In this document: piece by piece, positions 49,387 through 61,471 of the stretch | Position numbering within the stretch: position 1 is the stretch's first letter | Layout of the letters: the number at the start of each line of letters is the position of its first letter | From: Dallia pectoralis | Lineage: Eukaryota; Chordata; Actinopteri; Esociformes; Umbridae | Reading direction: 5' to 3' | DNA length: 64,000 bases | Assembly (NCBI GenBank): GCA_029465975.1 | Contig: CM055757.1 | Location: 2,922,051 to 2,986,050, forward strand | Notes under the pieces: generated by a model | What the model saw: the letters and a program-made list of their open reading frames with translations, nothing else | Told to the model about the DNA's origin: nothing | Database searches by the model: none | Program-made: the position numbers and the translations under genes

Positions 49387-51261
49387 GTAAGTGGTGTTCT
49401 GTCTGAAAGCTCTCTGTTTCAAGTTGGTGTGGTTTCAATAAGGATTGGAGGGCGTAGTATTTCCCTCGCTGCGTGTGATGCATGCTGGTCTGGTGTGTGA
49501 CGGGCCTACAGTTATGCTGGAGAATGCTATGGAGTGTTCTACGGTCTACCAAAGTTAGGAGAATGGTAGAAAATGGTCGAGAATATCAGAAAACATTACT
49601 TTTTATCTTCTGCTTAATTTGTATAACTTTAAATCAACGACACAAAACATTACATTTTAAGACCATATAATTGAAAACGTTCGCTTCTGTGCAATAATAA
49701 TGTTGCCCATGAGGTTCTTTAACGCTGTCTTCATTCAGTATCGTTATGATTTGCATACATAATAATCCAGAACTGGCCCTAAAACAAGCAGAGACCTTCA
49801 TAGTATAAACTGGATAAACAAGAAATATTGTTTGGCTACTGAACATCTAGCACTGGATAAAAAACGCCTGTCACAGAAGGCGCCCAGGTTTGAACCATTG
49901 ACTATTGAATTCCCTGGCACCTAGCGGGTTAATAATGTGCCATCTAGTGAGTCTGCATGTAAGAAATCTGAATCACTCAACTGCATAGCTATAGTTAGCA
50001 AACTACTAGCATACTAATGTAACGTCATTATAGATTTGCGACCAGCACCACATTGCAACGAAACCAATGTACCAAAAAGTTGTAGCAAGCCATGTCTCCA
50101 GAAAACATGCTTAAAAGTGCGACAATAAACAACATGTTATCACAATGTTATCGAATGGTCCAAATACAAATTACCAGTATAGAACAGGTGTGATTTCTGT
50201 GGTACTTGTTAGAAAGGCTTGTTTGTTCTACTTAGTATATTTCTTCCTTGAATGTTGGATGCTGAACGCAGATCAGATTCCTCCACCATCAGGCTCCAAT
50301 TAGGAAGTGCTACAACACCAGGCAGAGGAACCATTGAATAAATGAAAGTAAGAAAACCTGTAAAACTACTTAAACCTTCCTTAAAACGTCCCCCCTCCCC
50401 TTCGCCCTGCAAAAACAAACAAAACACACACATCCCATATTATAAAGACAATTATTTTACCCTGTCTTGAGTAAAGTCTTCTAAATAAATCTTCTGTTAT
50501 AAATCTATTTAACACCCTGAAACACGTGTTTTTCGAGGGAAACCTTTACAGTGTTTTATGTAACCGGCCGCAGAGGCTTCCGGTTCTATCCAGAGTTGCC
50601 TGCGCGCTCTCCCTTCCCTGCCCAAACCTAATGATTGATTTATGGCCTCATTGGTGGATTAATTAATCATAAACCCATAAATGATGTTCTCCTGTCGAGA
50701 GGAGCGAACAATCGCTAGATAACGGTCGTGATAAAAAAAACCTGCGGTTCAGAAATTTGAATTTTAATTAACACTGTGATGAATGTGGGTTTTTTTGGTA
50801 GGTGGTGCAAGGTAATATAGCCGTGACATTGTGCCGCGGTGTTCCGGATAGTGCAGAGAAGACGTGAACGCACAAACACACACACACACACCACAAACGC
50901 GAACGTGCACACACAACCGTAGATGCACGGTACAGGGAAAGTTATTCATTTTTCTTGGGTGTGAAAATATTGTGTGTGTGTGTGCATTGTATGTTGGGGA
51001 AGAGAGGGAGGGAGGGAGATTGGGAAGAGGGGGGAGAAAGGAGTGTCAGGTTTACGTCAAACCAGAGACAGATAGCTGAGGTCATTTTAGAGAAGCCCGG
51101 GGCAACTGAGCTTCATCCATTGGTCTTCTGCTCCACAACACCACCTTCTCTACACTCCACGACCAACAGTGTGAGTGATAACAGAAGCATTCGGATGGTC
51201 ACATCAACATCAGTTTTAGCAAGCTTGGGAGTGAGCTCCATTACACTGTCAGTTACCCAGA
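49387..51261. other. Intronic DNA after the microexon
   Basis: Mixed sequence with a short CA patch near 50875-50920 and a GA-rich patch near 51000-51040. No further NCX exon recognised. Confidence 0.5.
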
Positions 51262-52205
51262 GCCAGTGAGGAGAGCCTATGTGCCCATCCTGGTTACAGT
51301 ACCAGTGAGGAGAGCCTATGTGCCCATCCTGGTTACAGTACCAGTGAGGAGAGCCTATGTGCCCATCCTGGTTACAGTACCAGTGAGGAGAGCCTATGTG
51401 CCCATCCTGGTTACAGTACCAGTGAGGAGAGCCAATGTGCCCATCCTGGTTACAGTACCAGTGAGGAGAGCCAATGTGCCCATCCTGGTTACAGTACCAG
51501 TGAGGAGAGCCTATGTGCCCATCCTAGTTACAGTACCAGTGAGGAGAGCCAATGTGCCCATCCTGGTTACAGTACCAGTGAGGAGAGCCTATGTGCCCAT
51601 CCTGGTTACAGTACCAGTGAGGAGAGCCTATGTGCCCATCCTGGTTACAGTACCAGTGAGGAGAGCCTATGTGCCCATCCTGGTTACAGTACCAGTGAGG
51701 AGAGCCTATGTGCCCATCCTGGTTACAGTACCAGTGAGGAGAGCCAATGTGCCCATCCTGGTTACAGTACCAGTGAGGAGAGCCAATGTGCCCATCCTGG
51801 TTACAGTACCAGTGAGGAGAGCCTATGTGCCCATCCTGGTTACAGTACCAGTGAGGAGAGCCAATGTGCCCGTCCTGGTTACAGTACCAGTGAGGAGAGC
51901 CTATGTGCCCGTCCTGGTTACAGTACCAGTGAGGAGAGCCAATGTGCCCGTCCTGGTTACAGTACCAGTGAGGAGAGCCAATGTGCCCATCCTGGTTACA
52001 GTACCAGTGAGGAGAGCCTATGTGCCCGTCCTGGTTACAGTACCAGTGAGGAGAGCCAATGTGCCCGTCCTGGTTACAGTACCAGTGAGGAGAGCCTATG
52101 TGCCCGTCCTGGTTACAGTACCAGTGAGGAGAGCCAATGTGCCCATCCTGGTTACAGTACCAGTGAGGAGAGCCTATGTGCCCATCCTGGTTACAGTACC
52201 AGTGA
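51262..52205. repeat. 39-bp minisatellite
   Basis: About 24 units: agtgaggagagcctatgtgc plus ccatcctggttacagtacc. Variants gccaatgtg and ccgtcctgg. Repeat frames on both strands (VRRAYVPILVTVP and the reverse) are spurious since 39 bp is 13 codons. Confidence 0.97.
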
Positions 52206-52289
52206 CGGTCAGTCACCTAGAGCAGGTTATTTGTTTTTGTTTGATGTGTGGAAAGAGCTGCTGCATGCAATTACAACAACACTACACCC

Positions 52290-55180
52290 ACCTTAATAGA
52301 TAACAGCAGCACTCACCTTAATAGATAACAGCAGCAATCACCTTAATAGATAACAGCAGCACTCACCTTAATAGATAACAGCAGCTCTCACCTTAATAGA
52401 TAACAGCAGCTCTCGCCTTAATAGATAACAGCAGCACTCACCTTAATAGATAACAGCAGCTCTCACCTTAATAGATAACAGCAGCACTCACCTTAATAGA
52501 TAACAGCAGCTCTCGCCTTAATAGATAACAGCAGCACTCACCTTAATAGATAACAGCAGCTCTCGCCTTAATAGATAACAGCAGCACTCACCTTAATAGA
52601 TAACAGCAGCTCTCGCCTTAATAGATAACAGCAGCTCTCGCCTTAATAGATAACAGCAGCACTCACCTTAATAGATAACAACAGCACTCACCTTAATAGA
52701 TAACAGCAGCTCTCGCCTTAATAGATAACAACAGCACTCACCTTAATAGATAACAGCAGCTCTCGCCTTAATAGATAACAGCAGCACTCACCTTAATAGA
52801 TAACAGCAGCTCTCGCCTTAATAGATAACAGCAGCACTCACCTTAATAGATAACAACAGCACTCACCTTAATAGATAACAGCAGCTCTCACCTTAATAGA
52901 TAACAGCAGCACTCACCTTAATAGATAACAGCAGCACTCACCTTATTAGATAACAGCAGCACTCACCTTAATAGATAACAGCAGCTCTCGCCTTAATAGA
53001 TAACAGCAGCACTCACCTTAATAGATAACAACAGCACTCACCTTAATAGATAACAGCAGCTCTCGCCTTAATAGATAACAACAGCACTCACCTTAATAGA
53101 TAACAGCAGCTCTCGCCTTAATAGATAACAGCAGCACTCACCTTAATAGATAACAGCAGCACTCACCTTAATAGATAACAGCAGCACTCACCTTAATAGA
53201 TAACAGCAGCACTCACCTTAATAGATAACAGCAGCACTCACCTTAATAGATAACAGCAGCACTCACCTTAATAGATAACAGCAGCACTCACCTTAATAGA
53301 TAACAGCAGCACTCACCTTAATAGATAACAGCAGCACTCACCTTAATAGATAACAGCAGCACTCACCTTAATAGATAACAGCAGCACTCACCTTATTAGA
53401 TAACAACAGCACTCACCTTAATAGATAACAGCAGCACTCACCTTAATAGATAACAGCAGCACTCACCTTAATAGATAACAACAGCACTCACCTTAATAGA
53501 TAACAGCAGCACTCACCTTAATAGATAACAGCAGCACTCACCTTAATAGATAACAACAGCAATCACCTTAATAGATAACAGCAGCACTCACCTTAATAGA
53601 TAACAGCAGCACTCACCTTAATAGATAACAACAGCACTCACCTTAATAGATAACAGCAGCACTCACCTTTATACATAACAGCAGCACTCACCTTAATAGA
53701 TAACAGCAGCACTCACCTTAATAGATAACAACAGCACTCACCTTAATAGATAACAGCAGCACTCACCTTAATAGATAACAACAGCAATCACCTTAATAGA
53801 TAACAGCAGCACTCACCTTAATAGATAACAACAGCACTCACCTTAATAGATAACAGCAGCACTCACCTTAATAGATAACAGCAGCACTCACCTTAATAGA
53901 TAACAACAGCACTCACCTTAATAGATAACAGCAGCACTCACCTTAATAGATAACAGCAGCACTCACCTTAATAGATAACAACAGCTCTCACCTTAATAGA
54001 TAACAACAGCTCTCACCTTAATAGATAACAGCAGCACTCACCTTAATAGAAAACAGCAGCACTCACCTTAATAGATAACAGCAGCACTCACCTTAATAGA
54101 TAACAGCAGCACTCACCTTAATAGATAACAGCAGCACTCACCTTAATAGATAACAGCAGCACTCACCTTAATAGATAACAGCAGCACTCACCTTAATAGA
54201 TAACAGCAGCACTCACCTTAATAGATAACAGCAGCACTCACCTTAATAGATAACAGCAGCACTCACCTTAATAGATAACAGCAGCACTCACCTTATTAGA
54301 TAACAACAGCACTCACCTTAATAGATAACAGCAGCACTCACCTTAATAGATAACAGCAGCACTCACCTTAATAGATAACAACAGCACTCACCTTAATAGA
54401 TAACAGCAGCACTCACCTTAATAGATAACAGCAGCACTCACCTTAATAGATAACAACAGCAATCACCTTAATAGATAACAGCAGCACTCACCTTAATAGA
54501 TAACAGCAGCACTCACCTTAATAGATAACAGCAGCACTCACCTTAATAGATAACAACAGCACTCACCTTAATAGATAACAGCAGCACTCACCTTAATAGA
54601 TAACAGCAGCACTCACCTTAATAGATAACAACAGCTCTCACCTTAATAGATAACAACAGCTCTCACCTTAATAGATAACAGCAGCACTCACCTTAATAGA
54701 AAACAGCAGCACTCACCTTAATAGATAACAGCAGCACTCACCTTAATAGATAACAGCAGCACTCACCTTAATAGATAACAACAGCACTCACCTTAATAGA
54801 TAACAGCAGCACTCACCTTAATAGATAACAGCAGCACTCACCTTAATAGATAACAGCAGCACTCACCTTAATAGATAACAGCAGCACTCACCTTAATAGA
54901 TAACAGCAGCACTCACCTTAATAGATAACAGCAGCACTCACCTTAATAGATAACAGCAGCACTCACCTTAATAGATAACAGCAGCACTCACCTTAATAGA
55001 TAACAGCAGCACTCACCTTAATAGATAACAACAGCACTCACCTTAATAGATAACAGCAGCACTCACCTTAATAGATAACAGCAGCACTCACCTTAATAGA
55101 TAACAGCAGCACTCACCTTAATAGATAACAGCAGCACTCACCTTAATAGATAACAGCAGCACTCACCTTAATAGATAACA
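52290..55180. repeat. 25-bp minisatellite, about 116 copies
   Basis: Units ccttaatagataacagcagc plus actca, with variants aacaacagc, tctcg, ccttattaga and agaaaacagc. Marker variants repeat at long distance: agaaaacagc at 54047 and 54697 (650 bp, 26 units) and ccttattaga at 53391 and 54291 (900 bp, 36 units). These show block duplications with a 10-unit length difference. Ends about 130 bp before the NCX acceptor at 55308. Confidence 0.97.
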
Positions 55181-55308
55181 TCAACACTCTGATGTTGCTG
55201 TGTTTGGTCTTGGGCACCAGGCCTCTTAATTGACTCATATTCCAATCCATTCTCCCTCTCTCCTTTCGCTTGCTCATTTTCTTCCCTTTCCCCATCTCCT
55301 CCTCACAG

Positions 55309-55427
55309 ATGTGCCAAAGTTATCGTCAGAAGAAGAGGAAGCAAAGAGGATTGCCGAGATGGGAAAACCAGTGTTGGGTCAACACTCTAAGCTGGAGATC
55401 ATCATTGAGGAGTCTTATGAGTTTAAG
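55309..55427 (+). CDS. slc8a3/slc8a4: NCX exon: end of Calx-beta domain 2
   Basis: The acceptor is cctcacag ending at 55308 and the donor is gtacgt at 55428. Two bases complete an aspartate codon and 39 codons follow, ending exactly at a codon boundary. The peptide contains SSEEEEAKRIAEMGKPVLG and IIIEESYEFK, which are hallmark sequences at the end of the second calcium-binding domain in all vertebrate NCX proteins. The short DVPK lead is the variable junction and differs among paralogues. A minus-strand reading of this exon is a shadow frame. A very large 25-bp tandem array stops about 130 bp before this acceptor. Confidence 0.95.
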
Positions 55428-55815
55428 GTACGTATGTAACGCAAAACCTACACGTTCACACAAACACACACTCTCAACACAGCCAAAACCTGAACTGTCA
55501 TGTTGGTTTGAACTGTTTTCATGACTGCACATCAGGAGCCACGGGTGTAATTCAGAATGTTATTAGCTCTCGCAAAGGCAGCGGCTACTCTTCCTGTCGG
55601 GATTATGGGGACGTCACTGCCACCAGGTGGACAATCAGTGAATTTCATGTCATTTTTGTGAAGTCACATCTGGGTCTTCATGGGGCTTCAGTTGAAAATT
55701 ATAACCCTCCATTCAAAGTGCCTGTGATTCTGTTTTGAAGAACTACGGTATATAGAAAATATGGCGGCATTTAACAGCTTGTCTAAAGTCCAATTCCAAT
55801 GTTCCTTTCCCCCAG
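55428..55815. other. Short NCX intron
   Basis: A 388-bp intron with GT-AG borders and no array. A minus-strand frame at 55743-55940 overlaps the next exon and is a shadow. Confidence 0.85.
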
Positions 55816-55915
55816 AGCACAGTGGACAAGCTGATCAAGAAGACCAACCTGGCTCTAGTGGTGGGAACAAACTCCTGGAGAGAACAGTTCATGGAGGCCA
55901 TCACAGTCAGTGCAG
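55816..55915 (+). CDS. slc8a3/slc8a4: NCX exon: loop-to-membrane linker
   Basis: The acceptor is ttcccccag ending at 55815 and the donor is gtaaag at 55916. The exon gives 33 codons plus one base (phase 1), with peptide features STVDKLIKKTNLALVVG and EQFMEAITVSAG. In NCX proteins this stretch follows CBD2 and leads the large regulatory loop back to the membrane. It is one of the most conserved parts of the family, and every residue is plausible here. The intron before it is only about 390 bp and the one after about 3.5 kb, the latter filled with three tandem arrays. Confidence 0.96.
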
Positions 55916-57039
55916 GTAAAGACCAGCACCTGCGCTTCACAAATCAAACTGAAGAGGGCGCCATTCAGTGGTCCACAAACCTAAACGGGGTCAATTCTAG
56001 CCCCGGTGCCCAACCTATTTCTGCTGACATTCCACTCTTTCACCACTTGTCAGCAAAGGCAGTGGAACTTTGGCACAAAAACAACTTAGATATTCCTAGG
56101 TAAATAAAGTGCATCAGGATGAAATATAGTGTCTCGTTAATTGGCAACTGTCTAGTTATTACAAATGTTAAATAATTACGAATGAGAAATGATTAACTGT
56201 GAGAAGGGTTGTCCAGATGGTTTAGCTTTGACTTATTAGACAGCCAGACATCCATACAGAGACAAAAAGCACACACAAACACAGGCAGCCAGCCAGGAGG
56301 TTTGATACAGACTATTTTAGGAGGATTGTAATATGCTACACAGATTGGTATCTTCCCACTCACAGAAATAATGCTGTTTGTCACCTTGGTTACGTGTGAG
56401 TCTGAGACTGACAATGGAGTCTTTGTTGTTTGAAGATCTGCCAATCAACCGGTAGAAGCTTTTAAACAAATTGTGTCTGTCTAAAACAGCATCTGTCTGG
56501 AAAGTGTGTCTGTCTCCTTATCTGCCTGAAACGACGTGACTCATGTCTGCTGCAAGCCAGAACACCAATTCCAACTGTTCCCTTCGAGAGCTAAACTTTC
56601 TGCGAAGCAAACCTGAGGGATCTATTGTATCTTTTATTGACACCGCCAGAGTAATCCATCTTCTGCCGAGCGAAACAATGTGATTCGGATTCTTCTACCG
56701 AGTTATATGAAGTGATATTCCATCTTCTGCTGAGAAGAAATTGTACAGAGAAGATCCATCCATGAGATCTTTCAAAGATTTTAAGAACAGAGCGCATGAG
56801 AACCATGCAGTGGCCGTCACTGCTCTGCACTGCAGTTGTGTTAATGTCGCCTGCTGTTAAAAACGCCCAGGAGTTGTTCTAACCAACCAACTTTCAGTGG
56901 CTCTCTTTTGGTGGCATTTGTTTATTTCATTTGATGGCATTCTTATCCAGTTATATGGTTCAGAATTGTCATACTATTTTGTCATGGTCCCCGTGGAGAA
57001 ACAAAATCTGAACCCTGACATTGCAAGAGCCATGCTACA
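55916..57039. other. Intronic non-coding DNA
   Basis: No recognised feature. Confidence 0.55.
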
Positions 57040-57310
57040 TTTTGGAGCCATGCTACATGTTCTAGCAAGGAGCCATGTTCTAGCAAGGAGCCATGTTCTA
57101 GCGAGAAGCCATGTTCTAGCGAGAAGCCATGTTCTAGCCAGGAGCCATGTTCTAGCAAGGAGCCATGTTCTAGCAAGGAGCCATGTTCTAGCAAGGAGCC
57201 ATGTTCTAGTGTAACGGAGTTAACCACTGTTACACTAGCCAGGAACCATGTTCTAGCCAGGAGCCATGTTCTACCAACATAACCATGTTCTACCAAGGAG
57301 CCATGTTCTA
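57040..57310. repeat. 18-bp minisatellite with internal palindrome
   Basis: About 13 units of agccatgttctagcaagg and variants (gcgaga, gccagg, accaac). At 57206-57238 a hairpin-forming segment CTAGTGTAAC with its exact inverse GTTACACTAG around a 13-base loop interrupts the array. Confidence 0.92.
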
Positions 57311-57516
57311 CCAACAGAACCATGCCACTTGTCTGCAGTGTCTCCTGCCTTTCTCGCTAATCACAGTAAACCCCTGGAAGCCCCTGACTTTGTCACTTCG
57401 GTTTTGAAATATTAAATCCAATGGAGCCTTTATTATTTCATGAATCCCCCGCTGAAAAATTGATGGGCCTGGCACTTTAAATCATTCCAGCAACCCACTA
57501 CTACTACACTAACTGT
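57311..57516. other. Intronic non-coding DNA
   Basis: Nothing recognised. Confidence 0.5.
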
Positions 57517-58362
57517 GTCATATGTCCACTGCCTTATAACTGTGTCATATGTCCACTGCCCTATAACTGTGTCATATGCCCACTGCTTTATAACTGTGTC
57601 ATATGCCCACTGCCTTATAACTGTGTCATATGCCCACTGCCCCATAACTGTGTCATATGTCCACTGCCCTATAACTGTGTCATATGTCCACTGCCTTATA
57701 CCTGTGTCATATGCCCACTGCCCTATAACTGTGTCATATGCCCACTGCCCTATAACTGTGTCATATGCCCACTGCCTTATAACTGTGTCATATGCCCACT
57801 GCCCTATAACTGTGTCATATGCCCACTGCCCTATAACTGTATCATATGCCCACTGCCCTATAACTGTATCATATGCCCACTGCCCTATAACTGTGTCATA
57901 TGCCCACTGCCCTATAACTGTGTCATATGTCCACTGCCCTATAACTGTGTCATATGCCCACTGCCCTATAACTGTGTCATATGCCCACTGCCCTATAACT
58001 GTGTCATATGTCCACTGCCCTATAACTGTGTCATATGCCCACTGCCTTATAACTGTGTCATATGTCCACTGCCCTATAACTGTGTCATATGTCCACTGCC
58101 CTATAACTGTGTCATATGCCCACTGCCTTATACCTGTGTCATATGCCCACTGCCCTATAACTGTGTCATATGCCCACTGCCCTATAACTGTGTCATATGC
58201 CCACTGCCCTATAACTGTGTCATATGTCCACTGCCCTATAACTGTGTCATATGCCCACTGCCCTATAACTGTGTCATATGCCCACTGCCTTTTAACTGTG
58301 TCATATGCCCACTGCTTTATAACTGTGTCATATGCCCACTGCTTTATAACTGTGTCATATGT
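57517..58362. repeat. 27-bp minisatellite
   Basis: About 31 units: aactgtgtcatatgcccact plus gccctat, with variants tgtccact, gccttat and tacctgt. Unit of nine codons, so long frames on both strands are artefacts. Confidence 0.97.
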
Positions 58363-58565
58363 CCAATTTGCCTGGGGGCAGTAGTGATTTGCTATCTGAT
58401 TCAAACTAATATCTCCTGCTTCTTTGGTCAGATGGGTGTTGCATGTGGTTTTGCCTTTGGATGGAGCGGCGTGTTTGGATGACATTTACAACTAACATCT
58501 GCTTTCATGAACTATTACTCTATGTGCCATATTAAGTTAAAATTATTGTCTTTCTTCCTCCTGAT

Positions 58566-59288
58566 GCCGTCACTCATCTACTGACTCTTCCTCATCTACT
58601 GACTCTTCCTCATCTACTAACTCTTCCTCATCTACTGACTCTTCCTCATCTACTGACGCTTCCTCGTCTACTGACTCTTCCTCATCTACTGACTCTTCCT
58701 CGTCTACTGACTCTTCCTCGTCTACTGACTCTTCCTCGTCTACCGACTCTTCCTCGTCTACCGACTCTTCCTCGTCTACCGACTCTTCCTCGTCTACCGA
58801 CTCATCCTCGTCTACCGACTCTTCCTCATCTACCGACTCTTCCTCATCTACTGACTCTTGCTCGTCTACTGACTCTTCCTCGTCTACCGACTCTTCCTCG
58901 TCTACCGACTCTTCCTCGTCTACTGACTCTTCCTCGTCTACTGACTCTTCCCCGTCTACTGACTCTTCCTCATCTAACGACTCTTCCTCGTCTACTGACT
59001 CTTGCTCGTCTACCGACTCTTCCTCATCTACTGACTCTTCCCCGTCTACTGACTCTTCCCCGTCTACCGACTCTTCCCCATCTACCGACCCTTCCTCATC
59101 TACCGACTCTTCCTCATCTACTGACTCTTCCTCATCTACTGACTCTTCCTCGTCTACTGACTCTTCCCCGTCTACTGACTCTTCCCCGTCTACTGACTCT
59201 TCCTCGTCTACTGACTCTTCCCCGTCTACTGACTCTTCCCCGTCTACTGACTCTTCCCCGTCTACTGACTCTTCCTTGTCTACTGACT
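58566..59288. repeat. 18-bp minisatellite
   Basis: About 40 units of tctactgactcttcctcg, with variants taccgac, cccgtc and cctcatc. Ends about 160 bp before the NCX acceptor at 59448. Arg/Ser/Gly frames on the minus strand are spurious. Confidence 0.97.
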
Positions 59289-59448
59289 CTCTTTATCACC
59301 ATTTCTTCTGTCAATCTGTCTGTTCCCTCTCTCCCTCAATATCTACTCTTTCTTTCTCCATCTCCCTTCATTGTCACTTCTTCTCTCCTCCCAATTCCCT
59401 TCACTCATCTCCCCCTCGTCTCCCCCGTCCCCCCTCCCTTGTCCCCAG

Positions 59449-59534
59449 GAGACGAGGATGAAGAAGATTCTGGTGAAGAGCGCCTCCCATCCTGTTTCGA
59501 CTACGTCATGCATTTCCTCACCGTCTTTTGGAAG
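59449..59534 (+). CDS. slc8a3/slc8a4: NCX exon: acidic hinge and start of the C-terminal membrane half
   Basis: The acceptor is gtccccag ending at 59448 and the donor is gtcagt at 59535. Two bases complete a glycine codon and 28 codons follow. The peptide runs from an acidic GDEDEEDSGEERLPSCF to DYVMHFLTVFWK. The acidic stretch is the end of the cytosolic loop. The DYVMHFLTVFWK part begins the first transmembrane helix of the C-terminal half. GDEDE-SGEERLPSCF is very close to NCX3 as I recall it. An 18-bp tandem array ends about 160 bp upstream. Confidence 0.95.
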
Positions 59535-60424
59535 GTCAGTTGGTGTGTCTCCTGCCCCCCTGAGTATCACAGACTGGCGCCCAAACAGCAGGACGATTGT
59601 ATTTCTATCACTGAATGTTGTTCTGTGTTTTGTTTATTACCTTAAGTTTTTTAACAGATTTTAGCCATGGCATCTATAGAGTAAATTCATATGGTGAATA
59701 ATTATGTTTGATAAACAGGCAACATGGGATTTTGGTGTCCACAATATATTTATTACTTTCTTTTCCTATCACCCTGTGATGTTTATTTAAACATTAAGTC
59801 ACTCTGATGTTTTAAAAGCACAATTTTCCCTCTGCCCCTGGGCAAAATGTGAAGAATTGACTGTTACATCATCTCTGTGGCTGGAGGCGGGAATTTAAAT
59901 TTTCCTTTAAAGGGTTTTACAATTCACTGCCAAGATCATAGTGAAACATTTTTCCTTTACTTGTGTTCTGAATGTGAATAGCCTTAGATTTACTATCACA
60001 AAATAATATGTAATGGGCCCCGAAACATTTTAGGACAGGCTTTTATGATAGAGCATTAGGAATTGGGGCTCAACAAATGTTTTTAAAAATACTAAAGCTA
60101 CATGATTAACAGTACGTCTCTTTAAGATGAAACCTTTTTACTGACATATCGTCTGATGGCAATTCTTTACTGCTCATAATGTTTAGCCATGATTTACAGC
60201 AACGTATGAAATATTTTATAATGTATAACAACTGTTATAAAGGCATTATGAAATCATTCCTGCCAAAATAGTGAAAGTGTGAAAATATGTGGCTAGTGGT
60301 GTTTATTATTATTACGAAAGATGGTATTATTAATATTTGTTATTGTCATTACTGTTAGACCGCAAGAAATTATGATAATGTAAAGTAAATACTAATTCTT
60401 ATTGTTGATCGTTACTATCATTAG
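59535..60424. other. NCX intron, ordinary sequence
   Basis: An 890-bp AT-rich intron with GT-AG borders, and no tandem array. The acceptor context is weak in pyrimidines (ttactatcattag). Confidence 0.85.
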
Positions 60425-60611
60425 GTCCTGTTTGCTTGTGTTCCCCCGACCGACTATCTGAACGGCTGGGCCTGCTTCTTCATCTCCATCATCATCATCG
60501 GCATGCTGACCGCCATCATCGGGGATCTGGCGTCTCATTTCGGCTGTACCATCGGCCTGAAGGACTCTGTGACCGCTGTGGTTTTTGTGGCGCTGGGAAC
60601 ATCTGTCCCCG
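60425..60611 (+). CDS. slc8a3/slc8a4: NCX exon: transmembrane segments and first half of the alpha-2 repeat
   Basis: The acceptor ends in tag... ttag at 60421-60424 and the donor is gtgggt at 60612. The exon gives 62 codons plus one base. The peptide begins VLFACVPPTDYLNGWACF, runs through a strongly hydrophobic helix (ISIIIIGMLTAIIGDL), and ends with TIGLKDSVTAVVFVALGTSVP. The GTSVP ending is the start of the alpha-2 repeat signature, which forms the sodium and calcium binding core together with the alpha-1 repeat encoded outside this window. The frame joins exactly to the next exon to give GTSVPDTFASK. The intron into this exon is about 890 bp and carries no tandem array. Confidence 0.96.
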
Positions 60612-61094
60612 GTGGGTTCAGTGCTGTGTGTGTGTGTGTGTTCCACGTTCAGGTGCTCTTGTGGGGACACGTTCAACACCAGATGTCCCCACAACGATAA
60701 AATAACAACGGTCAGCTCTGTCCCAGAAGGCTTTTCCCCAACTAGGGGAAAATAACAGTTAGGGTGAGGCGTTTGTGTGAGGTGGTTAGGTTAAGATTAC
60801 TGAGGTTATGGAAAGGTTTTGCATTACGATTCCTCTCGTCATGTCATCCACCGAAAATATTTATATTATTTTATATATTAACTCCTTAATATAGTATCCT
60901 TATTGCACTTAAACTATTGATATGAGACCAAGATGACATTTACTATTAATAGCAAATTGCAAGAATAAAAAGCTAATTTTACTGTTTTCTCTTTACACTC
61001 TATCTCTCTCCATCTCTCTCCCCCTCTCTCTCTCTCCATCTCTCCCCCTCTCTCTCCCTCCATCTCTCTCCATCTCTCCCTTCTCTCTCTCCAG
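60612..61094. other. NCX intron ending in a (CT)n tract
   Basis: A 483-bp intron. The last 100 bp (60996-61094) is nearly pure ctctctctccat, supplying a long polypyrimidine tract before the terminal exon. Minus-strand Arg/Glu-rich frames across it are artefacts. Confidence 0.85.
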
Positions 61095-61471
61095 ACACAT
61101 TTGCCAGTAAGGTTGCCGCGGTACAGGACACATACGCAGACGCCTCCATTGGCAACGTGACAGGCAGCAACGCGGTCAACGTGTTCCTGGGCATCGGGGT
61201 GGCGTGGTCGATAGCTGCCATCTACTGGCACATGCAGGGCAAGGAGTTTGTGGTGCAGGCGGGCTCGCTGGCCTTCTCCGTCACCCTCTACACCATCTTT
61301 GCCTTCCTGGGGGTGAGCGTCCTGCTGTATCGACGCAGGGCCCACATTGGAGGGGAGTTGGGGGGCCCACGGGGCCACAGACTGGCCACATCTGCGTTCT
61401 TCTTTAGCCTGTGGTTCCTTTATATCCTGTTCTCCAGCATGGAGGCCTACTGTCATATAGAGGGCTTCTAG
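61095..61471 (+). CDS. slc8a3/slc8a4: NCX terminal exon: alpha-2 repeat, last helices, C-terminus and stop
   Basis: The acceptor is ctctctccag ending at 61094. Two bases complete the aspartate of the alpha-2 signature, 124 codons follow, and TAG lies at 61469-61471. The peptide shows DTFASK, DASIGNVTGSNAVNVFLGIG, a helix ending AAIYWHMQGKEF, a second helix around LAFSVTLYTIFAFLGVSVLL, the positive RRRAHIGGELGGPRG loop, and a last helix ending SSMEAYCHIEGF. All are in the order known for NCX. TGSNAVNVF is a core transport motif of the alpha-2 repeat. The C-terminal half of this exon differs more from human NCX3 (which I recall as EAYCYIKGF) than the rest of the gene does, which is why NCX4 is kept open. 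A minus-strand open frame over the same bases is a shadow. Confidence 0.97.

Noticed and set aside
51262..52205. Possible zinc-finger or leucine-rich repeat protein
   Set aside because: No Cys2His2 spacing or LxxLxL pattern in any frame. Only simple translated repeats.
51266..52303. 345-residue VRRAYVPILVTVP repeat frame and its minus-strand counterpart
   Set aside because: The 39-bp unit is 13 codons, so both strands stay open. No non-repeat coding sequence is attached.
57433..58485. 350-residue minus-strand frame of repeating WAYDTVIGQ
   Set aside because: Product of the 27-bp minisatellite. The reverse strand is equally open (ITVSYAHCP repeats).
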